The translations under genes and the position numbers were made by a program. The notes beneath the pieces are model-generated. The model made no database searches, was not told the DNA's origin, and worked only from the letters and a program-made list of their open reading frames with translations. From contig OX485804.1 of assembly GCA_950295325.1 (NCBI GenBank), forward strand, positions 14,200,001-14,264,000: DNA of 64,000 nt, written 5' to 3'. Position 1 is the stretch's first letter. Every line of letters starts with the position of its first letter. Of this stretch, positions 22,666-32,950 are shown one piece after another. Source of the DNA: Polytrichum commune. Its lineage: Eukaryota; Streptophyta; Polytrichopsida; Polytrichales; Polytrichaceae.

Positions 22666-23060
22666 GCTCATATGGTGTTTTGAAATATAATGTTTTCAAG
22701 AATGAAATATCTTTCAAGTTGTTCATTAGTTCCTCTAATCATTATTAGCTTCATAAAATACACAATTTGAGATTAAGGGGAGGGGGTGAACTTAATTTTA
22801 GTAGAGGTGGAGGGAAATTCAATTTCGAACATGTCATCAATTCATATAATTAGGTGTCAACTTGAACTAACATTTGTATAGTGCATTGAACTTTAACTTC
22901 AACTTGAACTAAGTGTATTTGAGCCATGTGATCGGATATTTGGCAAGTATAAAATGTGCATTCTACATAATTAAGTGAGTGCAATATGGGCTATTGAGTA
23001 GTCAATATCGTTTGTGTGTGTAATCTATTGTATTAACTGTCGGACATGCACAACTTTCAC

Positions 23061-23089
23061 AAACCCTAACCCCAAACCCTAAACCCTAC
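23061..23089 (+). repeat. Short telomere-like repeat
   Basis: AAACCCTA-type units (plant telomere TTTAGGG on the other strand) occur about four times with one variant unit. An interstitial patch of this size can arise by chance or by break repair. Confidence 0.6.
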
Positions 23090-24305
23090 ATCCCTAAATC
23101 TTTTAATCTTACCAATATTCAAAATATGTGGCCATGTTGTGGTATGTGGGCATGTCCAACTGGTCTACCAATGTTGGTTGGATTGGATATTGCTTCATCC
23201 GGTTAATAACAACTATTGAGAATCATGCCGATTGTCATTTCAAGATTCAAAATTGGATTTGAGATACAACTTTGGTTTATGTCAAAAGTGAAGTTTGGAA
23301 TTCTTCCTCGTTCACCTTAATAATGTTGAGTGCATTTTGATCACACAGTCCATACTTAATCTTATTCTAACATGCATGTCTTAAGACTCAACTTTAAATG
23401 AATACTTTTAGTTATGCACCTACTTCTCGTAGGATGCAAAAACATGCAATTAGTGTGACTCGACCTAGGTATGTTTTGAATTCATATGCTTACTCTACCT
23501 TATGTACCATTCCAAATTAATTTCAGTCTTGCCACACATTCCGGATTAATTCAATCTTTCCACATCTAGGTTTACACTTAAATTAAGACCTACATTATAC
23601 CTAGGTATGGTTTCATATCATATCCTTCCTCTACCTTACAAGCCATTCCAAATTAATCCGACTTTTTATTGGTGTCCACACACTTAGTGAGCATATTCTG
23701 GACATGTTTTGATGTGAATCATATAATATATACAATTTTAGGGACCTCCATAACTAATTTTGACCCACTCCTACCTCATTGTATGTATGTGTGTATATAT
23801 ATATCACTTAGACCTTGGTAACATATAGGTATGAATTGCCCAAAAACTTGGATTTCATAACTTGGTCGCAAATCATTTATTTAATGTTAAGCATCATCAT
23901 ATTTCAATAACATTTGACTATTATAGTATTTATGTTTTTATCCTGAGGCCTTGGTAACACCTAAGGTGTGCGAGCGATATTAATATTTTCAATATGTTGC
24001 ATGCATGCCATACATGTTCCATACATAGCGTCATACATGTTTCGCATGGATAGAATGACATATTGTTAGGTTAAGGTAGGCGGCGGGAATCCGCTTTTTA
24101 AAGAGCATCCAAGGGATTTTGAATCGCCCTAGAGCAGTACTTAAAGGTCTTCCCCCCCACACCATAGCTCTTTTTTGCGGCATGCTCTAGAGACTGCTCT
24201 AGAGACTTGTAGGAGTGCGCGCATATCACATTTCTATGCGTCCACACTACACACTTCATGTACGTACAACGTATATCCACCGCATATACCGCCGCGTATT
24301 CCGGA

Positions 24306-24828
24306 GTTTTACGAACGCCCGTTCGTAAACGTCGGCGCACATTTACGAACGCCCGTTCGTAAACGTCGGCCCACATTTACGAACGGGCGTTCGTAAACCT
24401 CGGCCCACATTTTTGTACACTTCTTTGCAGCAACCAAGTGCTGCATAGATACGAACGTGCGTTCGTAAACGTCAGCGCACATTTACGAACGGGCGTTCGT
24501 AAACCTCGGCCCACATTTTCGTACACTTCTTTGCAGCAACCAAGTGCTGCATAGTTACGAACGTGCGTTCGTAAACGTCAGCGTACATTTACGAACGGGC
24601 CGTAAACCTTGGCCCACATTTACGAACGGGCGTTCGTAAACATCGGCCCACATTTTCGTAAGCTTCTGCGCAGAAACTAAGTGCTGCACAATTACGAACG
24701 TGCGTTCGTAAATCTCGGCCCACATTTACGAACGGACGTTCGTAAACCTCGATGCACATTTACGAACGGGCGTTCGTAAACATCGGCCCACATTTTCGTA
24801 AACTTCTGCGCAGCAACCAAATGCTGCA
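24306..24828 (-). repeat. Right array of 22-bp palindromes
   Basis: About eleven palindromes, now with GG or TG centres (complement of the CC and CA centres on the left). Spacers are the complement of the left ones: 'cctcggcccaca' and 'gcagcaaccaagtgctgca'. One copy, at about 24,590, lost part of a half-site. The array is the inverted counterpart of 20,446-21,349 but shorter and with different unit order, so the arms have evolved by unequal exchange since they formed. Confidence 0.85.
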
Positions 24829-25225
24829 TAGTACGTATATATGAAAGCCCATTGTTAATGGGTGTTTGCAGTCCTTCCTTGCTACATTAATTCTTTTGTT
24901 GCTAGTCATTTCCAAGCCTTGCAAAAACACCTCCCAACCTAGTGCATCTCTAGAAAACTCCTTTGACGTATGATCGCCTTAAACTTCCGTTTAAGGCTAA
25001 AAAATATGTCTTGGACACTACCTACGAGCTCACGTTTTTGTTCTGTATGGCCAACTTTTAGATGTTGTTTCCATAATATAAACTTAGAGCTGGCATTTGT
25101 AACCTTCTACAACCTATAGTGTAGTTTTCGGGTCCTTATGACTAGCTAACGTTTTTTCTCAAAGGTGGTTTTCGCAAACCAAATCCAGATCCAACGTTTC
25201 TAAGCTTCAACCAACCTATGGTACA
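24829..25225 (-). repeat. Foldback, outer right arm
   Basis: The complement of 20,005-20,445, from 'atgaaagcccattgttaatg' to CCAACCTATGGTACA. By eye most bases agree, with a few substitutions and small gaps. The arm ends at 25,225. Confidence 0.85.
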
Positions 25226-25239
25226 AATATAAATCACAA

Positions 25240-25465
25240 ATCACAAATCAATGCATTTGTAGTATTGGTTCAAACATAGATGATGGTTGAGAGTTTACAA
25301 ACGCACGTTTGTAAATCACAAATCAACGCATTTGTAGTATTGGTTGAAACATATATGGTGATTGAGAGTTTACAAACGCGCGTTCGTAAATCACAAATGA
25401 ACGCATTTGTATTAATGATTCAATCACATGTGATGGCTAAGAGTTTACGAACGTGCGTTCGTAAA
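25240..25465 (+). repeat. About 76-bp tandem repeats with the same palindrome
   Basis: Units with 'aaatcacaaatcaacgcattt' and 'gattgagagtttac' recur at about 75-77 bp spacing (25,289, 25,366, 25,441). Each contains one TTTACAAACG/TTTACGAACG palindrome. The spacers are unrelated to those of the foldback arrays. Confidence 0.75.
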
Positions 25466-26330
25466 TATCACCTGTGAGTATGGTCTATTTATCTAGCAAT
25501 ATCCATAGATAGACATACATCTATGCATAGACCCAAACAATATATCATAGTGATATACGAACGTGCGTTCGTAAATACCACCTGTGAGTATGGTCTATGT
25601 GTCTAGGAACATCCATAGATGGACATACATCTATGCATAGACCCAAACAATATGTCATGGTGATATACGAACGCACGTTCATAAAGATATGACCCAAAGC
25701 CTTATGAACGGTCGTTTGTAAATACCACCTGTGAATATGGTCTATGTATCCAAACAACATCCATACATAGACACATCTATGCATCGACCCAAATATGATG
25801 ATGATATATGATACAAGTCTGTCATGATGATATACGAATGGACATTCATAAAGATACCTACCAAAGCTTTACGAACGGCCATTCGTATGGAGTATACCAA
25901 TCCAATTGCCCCAAATACCCGTATGATGGCATACGTTTTGCGAAAGTACATCCGTAAAATACCACAATTATTACAATCTAAATTTTATCTGCCATAAAAA
26001 ATACAACATGTGACATACACGCGGCCGTTCATAAAGATACCCTCCTGGAATATGTATAGGGAGGTATACGAACGCCCATTCGTATATCTCAAGTCGTATT
26101 TTTTTGTATTTTGGGCCTATAATCGACGACATACATCGTGTCGACTGTGTATGCGACTAATATTTTTTAAATCCATATCATTCAATTTTTTTCATATGCA
26201 TGTATAATGTTCTTTGACACCAATGTGAATATATGTATCGTGTGATCTTTAACATCATGTGTTGTTTGTCCCATGCACATTTGATCATGAAATGGGATGT
26301 GCTTTACGACCGCGCGTTCGTGAACATATG
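25466..26330 (+). repeat. About 110-bp tandem repeats with the same palindrome, decaying rightward
   Basis: Palindrome copies start near 25,444, 25,554 and 25,664 (110-bp step), then at wider spacing near 25,701, 25,831, 25,868, 26,014, 26,064 and 26,302 with more mismatches. Shared spacer text includes 'taccacctgtgagtatggtc' and 'catctatgcatagacccaaa'. A third spacer context for one palindrome. Confidence 0.75.
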
Positions 26331-29300
26331 TGAAAATCATGTCTTGTATTGATGTAGAACCATGCCCATGGTTACTTAACAAATCATTTCAACGCCTTCT
26401 AAAGATAATAAATAACACCATGTGATGCCCATGTTTATTGGAATGGAAAAATAAGGATTATTTGCACTTGACCATGGATTGTTTTGGAACACATGTTCGT
26501 GTTTATTTATGAGGTTCTCCAATGGTATCCCAACACCTACTTTTTAATGTCCACAATGCGAGCGTGTCTTTGGTTTGCTAGTCACTATTGTCTCTTTAGT
26601 TGGAAAATGTATGTATTTCAGGTCATATATACTCACATATAGTGTGTCCACTCTTATTTGCATAGCATCGGTTATGCGGTTGTCCATTCCATGGTTGTTT
26701 TTTAGGTGTGATGGTAGTGGATGTAGTAGATAGTGCCTTTGTGTTGTCGACATATGCATCGTCTTTAGATAATGAATGTGAACTCTCTTCCCGATCGGCT
26801 GACAATATTGACGGGACAATCGTGGTGGGTGTGTTTGTGGATACATCTTTTGGTGGACATAACATAGGTTGGAATTAGTGTGAAAATAGGGGCATTATAT
26901 AGTCTTGGTTGTATTGCGGCTACATTCAAACTTATTTTAAATAAGTTTGGGATATGCCATCTAATTCAATAAGACCTTTCCATATGGGATGCGCATCCTA
27001 GACTCTATAATGATATAAAACTATATTTTGGGAGATTTGATTGTTATTTTCCATGTGAAGTTCATGTTTTGATCACGATATTTTAAAATTACTATATTTA
27101 GTAATGTAAATATTCTTTGCGTACAAACTTATGAACTATCATTTTCCCAATGTTCCCAATGTTCCCATTATAATGTATGCTCACAATATTGGCATCCCAA
27201 ACTATGGGTGAATTTGATTTTGAGACTTTCCAAAGTCTCCGATTAACGAATATAGTGTTATCACTAACATGTGTTCAAAAACATATGTTCAAAAACATAT
27301 GTTCAAAACATTCACGTGTAGTTTGCAATGGGTTTAGGGTTCAACTTGCAAGTGGCAATATGTTTCTAGACAACTCAAATGCCTCATATGCATGTGCTAA
27401 AAATTACATGCTCATAACATTTACAAGCACTTTGGAATGGATTCAGGGTGCAAGTTTCAACCAATTTATGAATACTCAAAATTCTCATATACATGTGTTA
27501 ATAAACACATACTCAAAACAATTACAAAACCTTATGTGAGAGTTTAGGTCAGTGTCCTCCCCGAGTAATCCCAATTTTACAGCCATTGTGAGATATGATT
27601 AGTTGAAACACCACTACTAATGTGATGAATTTTTGGAATGAACACCATGTACATGCAACAAAAACATATATGCAAACCATGATGTAGTCCAATCTACTAT
27701 TAATTTTTGTCATTTTTTCATGAGATCCACCAATAAAATTGCATGAATACAAATTTTATTTTTGTTTTATGGAAACATCTTATTCTATTTTAAAAAATAA
27801 GACAAGTTTATTTCATTGTCAATGAACATACATGGGCACCAACGCCCGAAGGACAAAGTGGGTACACTCTCTAGGCTATGCCTGGTGGAGCATTTATACA
27901 TTTTCATTGGGTCTAAAACCAATGCATAACTTTATAGTTACTCATTACCTAATAGTTTTGGATAGAATTTGAATCCCTTAATCAAGTTACATACAATGAA
28001 TTTTATCAATTATAAACCCACATTCATAGCTTCTGCAACATTGAGTGGAATAGAACTTGTGATAAGACCCCACAATTCTTGTAGTGATATAGCCTCTTTA
28101 TAGTGCAAAGGCATGTGTTGCACAAACTAAGCATGCTAAATTAATTCAAATATCAACACTGCCATCATAACTAAGAGTCCCGTAGCACACCACATGTGCA
28201 ATTGAAACTCTTCCAAATCTACTACCATAATAGATTTGCATTTTTCTTGGTATGTGGACCGGGACTTGTATGTTGATAATGCGAACATGAAGGATTGTAT
28301 GACCTATGATGCATAGGAGAAATCTACCATCGTGATAGGTTTGCATATTTTAAGTTGGGTTGAGAATGGATGGAGGTGCTCAACTACTGAGTTGTTCCCC
28401 ATCTAGTGGCTTGCACAAGCATTCCGCTCGTTTTCCAAGTGAATTTGATTGGTCAAAGGTCTTTTTCAGGAGATAAAACAAGGCACTTTCTTGTCCATCA
28501 ATTCCATCAATTACTATAATCTAAAACTCCAGAGGACCATTCACGCTCATTTGTTCCCTTGAAATAGCTCATCTCCCATGTTCCAAGATCCTACAAACGG
28601 ACCCCATTTTAACCTCAAAACTTGTCCATGAAATTTCCATAACCAACATTGGTTGAAATGCACTCAAAACAACCCTTTCGTAGGCTTGGGAAGTAAAGAG
28701 TTAATGGATGGTGAGCAAATGGATGAAGGATGAATAATGAATAAGGCGGGCAAGTATAAAGGGAAACAATTAACTTAAGAGTTATCATTGTACAAACCAC
28801 ATAATGCATAAGTATGCTATCAATATCGTTAGTTATTATGATGGTAAGTTCTTAAGAAGTCAATAATTTTTTTCAAGTGCAAAGCTTTTCTATACGTGCA
28901 CTTCACATTACATAAGGACCATAACATGTGCAATTACCTCGCATAATGGTGTGGGTTCCAATGGTCTTGTATGTTTTTGGGCAATGGAATTGAAGCGTTT
29001 CATTTATCCCCAGGTGACAAGACTCTTAAGAAGAAGGAAATTTGCAACTGGTTTGAAAGTTAAAAAATGTGGACTAAAAGTTTCTTTCAACTCAAGTTTT
29101 GTAGAATCAACTAAAAAGTCGACACTTGCACATGGAAACCTTATTGTTAGATGTACGTACCTTTCTTTCATCCAAAATCACGATCTTGTTCTCACATTGA
29201 TATTCTAGAGTTCACTCTATTATAAAGAATTATGTTAAAAAGAAGTAGAGCTTGACACACAATTTCTTCACAATATCAAATTTCTAGAAAATAAAGTAAA

Positions 29301-29527
29301 AATCAACACATTGCTTCATTGTCTAAAGGATTTCTTTTATTCATTTGATTGTGTGGCAATTATTTTTCCCACAATGAATACCATCATAAGATACCAATCA
29401 TATAAACTTTTGACCTAGTCTTTCCACCTTACACATTCACTGTTTTTCTAATTGTAAAAATACTAACAATTCATGACGAATTCTATTTTTCTAAATCTAA
29501 ATCTGAGATGAGTTTTCCCATATGTAC
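26331..29527. other. Intergenic, no supported gene
   Basis: AT-rich DNA. Open frames at 26,544-26,865 (minus), 27,549-27,752 (minus) and 28,951-29,208 (plus) have no domain I recognise. A degenerate tandem repeat at 27,270-27,535 is listed separately. Confidence 0.4.
27270..27535 (+). repeat. Degenerate ~100-112-bp tandem repeat
   Basis: The phrase 'acatatgttcaaaacattcac' (27,294) returns as 'acatgctcataacatttac' (27,406) and 'acatactcaaaacaattac' (27,506). The 120-codon frame 27,177-27,539 spans this repeat and is probably not a gene. Confidence 0.55.
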
Positions 29528-29846
29528 TACACTAAATAGGATATTTAGTGTTTGATACACTAAATATGAATGCATACACTAAATGTCAATAACCCTACGA
29601 AAGCAAGTAACATTAAATGTAAACTCAAACACTAAGTATCACTTATGGTAATATGTGGAAGTTACATGTTTGAATTTAGTGTTAGTAAGAATATGAGACA
29701 ATGAAAACAATGATAATAGGAGAATTCCAGCATATCTTCAGCATATCTTCTAACACTAATTATCAAAAAATGAAAATTAGTGTTGAGCAAGGTAGGGTAG
29801 TAACAACATTAAATATAATCAAACACTAAATATCCTATTTAGCGTA
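29528..29846. mobile_element. TA-type MITE, 319 bp
   Basis: Starts TACACTAAATAGGATATTTA and ends TAAATATCCTATTTAGCGTA, with TA at both extremities. The interior has further CACTAAAT motifs. Same family as 6,431, 9,044 and 54,968. Confidence 0.6.
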
Positions 29847-30478
29847 GTTAGCTAAACCATAATTTTACACTTCATACATATATGTGTGAATACAAACCTA
29901 ATTTGTCAAAAAAAAAACATATAAAAAAAGTAGCAGTGGCACTTACATGGCATTGTATGTGTAGAGCAAGTGAAATCACCATTCAAGAGGCTTGGAGGTT
30001 GTCCCTTATTCTCATATTTCTATGAGCTTTTCTCCAATAATAGACTTATTACCAACATATGATTAAGGTAGACATGTCCAACATTAAACCTAAAAGTTAA
30101 GACCAAGATTCATAGATTCAATGCTCCTAAATGCACGGTCTTTGTAAATATTGATAGTTTCATATTCAATGCTCATTCTGGATATACTACTATACATACA
30201 ACAATCCAATCTTCATCAAGAGAAGTATACCACGTACTTCAAGTTTGTATTATGGTCTTCTCAAATGTCATCATAGTTCATATATCGCTGAAAGTTATCT
30301 AATTCAAAATAAAAATAAAAATGATGTAGATGAATTTTGACCATGTTGAATCCGAAGTGAAAATTACCAACACTCAAAGTGTTAAACCATACATCACTCT
30401 ACAACAACAAACGGGTTATAATAAGACCCAGGCAACTTAGATGCCATGGAAGTGTTTTTGAGACACAATTTGTGTTAG
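29847..30478. other. Intergenic, nothing recognised
   Basis: AT-rich with A runs near 29,909-29,930. No gene or bounded repeat. Confidence 0.4.
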
Positions 30479-30615
30479 GGTTAGTTTCCATGTAGGCCAC
30501 ACGCCCACCAAATTCTAGTGAAAATGTAGATTTCACCTTGTGACATCTACATTTCCATCAACATCTACATTTCCACTAGAATACGGTGGGTGAGCAGCCT
30601 ACATGCAACCTAACC
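30479..30615. mobile_element. Small foldback MITE, 137 bp
   Basis: The arms GGTTAGTTTCCATGTAGGCC and its near-complement GGCTGCTCACC side (ending TACATGCAACCTAACC) pair over about 55 bases, and continue with 'ttctagtgaaaatgtagat' against 'atctacatttccactagaa'. The flanking duplication is not clear. Confidence 0.6.
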
Positions 30616-31294
30616 TTTGGGCTTTCGTCGTATCTTTTGGGCTACGATCAAGCACTGCAAACTGATGATGAATGGTTGAGATAAAAAGAATGAATGAATT
30701 GCTGGTGAGGACGCCTTTTGACCTTACTCTGCTCCTCATATACATATATCTCTCTGTGGTTGGAGCTCACTTAATTACTACCAGCAGCTTCGGGTGTGTA
30801 CTTGTGTCAGTTGCACAAGCGCCAAATTTTTTTTTAATAAAAAAACCCTAAAAAATGGTCACACAACATCCCCGACACCATGAGTCGGAGGTGTAAGTTA
30901 GTAGTCGAAAGGGAGAGGAAACCCATCAACAACTTAGTTTCTAGTGTTTTATGTGTATATTTTATTGGGGGGGGGGGGGCTGTCAACGACAAGCTGACAA
31001 AGCCTTTGACGAGGTAACAGAATTTGCATCATCCGGCTGTGGATGGGGCCAGGCCAGTTGTTGTCAGGAAGCCCTGTGGCCAATGAAGCCATTTCTGTCG
31101 AGCTTTTTGACAACGGAGACCACACTTGAGAGTTGCATACGTAATAAGTTGGAGTACAAAGTATTATGAAGAATAATACCAACTTGAGAGGCCTCCTGCT
31201 GCTGACTCACATTCGCTTCTCATCACAACTAATTAAGTTTCCCATGCCATGCCATGCCCCTCCCCTCCCCAGCTTGTTGTTGTAAGTTGGTTTA
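30616..31294. other. Intergenic, nothing recognised
   Basis: Contains a G run at 30,966-30,979. Two antisense open frames at 30,949-31,182 overlap the run and have no domain. Confidence 0.4.
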
Positions 31295-31779
31295 GGGCCA
31301 CTTCACACACGAGACTGAGGGCCCGTGACCGTTACGCTTCAAGCACTCTCGTTGGTGGAAAAGGCGGAGCCGGTCCAACTTCGCTGCTCCACACTCCGCT
31401 TGAGGGATGCAAGATGGATGTGAATGCAAGTCTACATGGATTCCTACGTGGCATCGAATGGACCGTGTTTCGTGGTCACTTGGACTACCTTCAAAAACCA
31501 CCACTGAGTCACTGACACAAAACCGGGAGACCGTGGTATTCCGCACATCCACAACTGTTGGTTTGTTCTATTTTATCATGGTCGTGGAGCTGCGTGAATA
31601 GACATTCATTAGAATAGCCTTTGGTTGAGGGCCCGGTTACATATGAAATTCGTACTGCACTTGAGGATCTGTGACCACACTACATGAATTTGGAGGTGTC
31701 TTGGGATGGCCTTTGGATGCTTTTTTGGAGGCTCTCTCAATTTCACGGTCATGGCTTTTGGCTTGTGTGTGAAGTGGCC
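31295..31779. mobile_element. Probable PIF/Harbinger-like MITE, degenerate
   Basis: The left end GGGCCACTTCACACACGAG pairs with the right end CTTGTGTGTGAAGTGGCC. Inner pairing resumes around 'gtgaccgt' and 'acggtcatg'. The flanks are TTA on the left and TTG on the right, one base off a TTA duplication. The end resembles the better preserved elements at 38,014 (GGGCCACTTTACACC) and 60,044 (GGGCCGGTTCACAC). Several antisense open frames here are shadows. Confidence 0.45.
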
Positions 31780-32289
31780 TTGATCTGATTGGGTTTTGAT
31801 GGACAAAATCGGAGCTTTCGCCCGATTTAAAGTAGAAATTAACCGGGTTATACAAATGGTTACGTGCGTTTTCACCCTCCCACATGATGAGTGTCAAGAA
31901 ATTACAACATGTTGACTGACATTGTGACTTGTCCGCTGGAACTCGTGACAAGAAAACGCATGAATGGATCGTTTTGGTTGCCAAGCGGAGGTTTCTTGGT
32001 TGCGGATTCGACAAGTTGTAACGGATGGTTGGAATGGACGGTGCAAGTGCTAGGACCAATTGGTTGGAGTTGAAACAACGCGTAAGTATACAAATGGCTT
32101 ATGTTAAGGTATGTGTGCAAATTGTGGGCATTTTAATTTCAACTCCATTGACGAATTTGGCCATTGGGTCGGTGTGTTCAAGATTCACTCATGTCAAATA
32201 GCATGTTTGAAAATAGCAACCACTTAGGACCCATTTTTGGCAATGGCATCAACATGAATTTCATTGTCTCAAAAACAAAGAAAATCAAA
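31780..32289. other. Intergenic, nothing recognised
   Basis: Open frames on both strands overlap at 31,637-32,120 without recognisable content. Confidence 0.35.
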
Positions 32290-32950
32290 ATGGAATAAGG
32301 CAAAGAGGAAGAAGTCCCATTGAATGAAATGAAATTGATTTTAGCGTCCGGGAAGCCAAAAGGCTTGTGGGACTAAAGATACATCATGGTGGTGTCAAAC
32401 CGGTTGATTCCCTAGAGTGGTGGAGTGCGGTGGCCTTAGTGAGGTAGAAGCTAATATCAACTTGTTGGTCTAATTGAAAGAAAGACTTGAGACTCCTTAA
32501 TACTACCTTCTCAAATAGTGATTGAAGCCTAGTATCTCTAATGGAGTTATATAGGGAACACTCCAACACAAAGTGTACCTCGTTCTCAACTACATTATAA
32601 GAGCTAAAGTGGCATAATCTATTTTCTCTAGAGATAGGAATAGTTGACCACTGTCCAATTTTGAGGGCAAGTTTATAATTTGAGGTGAGGTAAGCTGCAA
32701 TGATCTTGTGTTGTTGCGATGGTGTCAATGGTTGCTTCAATTACAATTCACATTCGTATTTGAGAAAATCTGTGAGATGTAGGTAAATTAGTTTCATCCC
32801 CAAGAGAAAGCAAGAAAAGCCTCTTTGATATCATCAAGTGTGATGTTTGATGTTGTTGGGTTGCCCCCATGATGAGATAGATAGACCCCATGATGCTTTC
32901 CACATGGTTGTAGATTTCTGCAAGGTATTTGTCCTCATTCAACAAGGTGA
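32290..32950 (-). pseudogene. LINE-like ORF fragment, second copy
   Basis: The minus-strand frame 32,384-32,740 (118 codons) reads PSQQHKIIAAYLTSNYKLAL, IPISRENRLCHFSSYN, VVENEVHFVLECSLYNSIRD and SLKSFFQLDQQVDISFYL. C...H-F-V-L-E-C resembles the Cys/His tail found after LINE reverse transcriptases; the second cysteine of the first pair is serine here. Similarity to 10,680-11,230 continues at DNA level beyond both ends of the frame, through 'tttctcaaatacg' upstream and 'ggcttcccgga' downstream. The frame has no start of its own and is a 3' remnant. Confidence 0.5.

Larger units (their letters stand above)
21350..24299. other. Foldback interior, about 2.95 kb
   Basis: Sequence between the inverted arrays. 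I find no transposase or other recognisable protein. A 135-codon frame at 21,611-22,018 (plus) has no known domain. The stretch holds a pentamer repeat, a partial hAT-like element and telomere-like repeats, all listed separately. If the arms belong to a transposon, it is non-autonomous or its gene has decayed. Confidence 0.6.

Noticed and set aside
20446-24828. CRISPR-like look: short palindromic repeats with spacers
   Set aside because: Spacers are themselves repeated and the setting is a plant nuclear genome; there are no cas genes.
31249-31875. Open frames of 64-88 codons on both strands
   Set aside because: They lie in the probable MITE 31,295-31,779 and mirror each other through its inverted arms.
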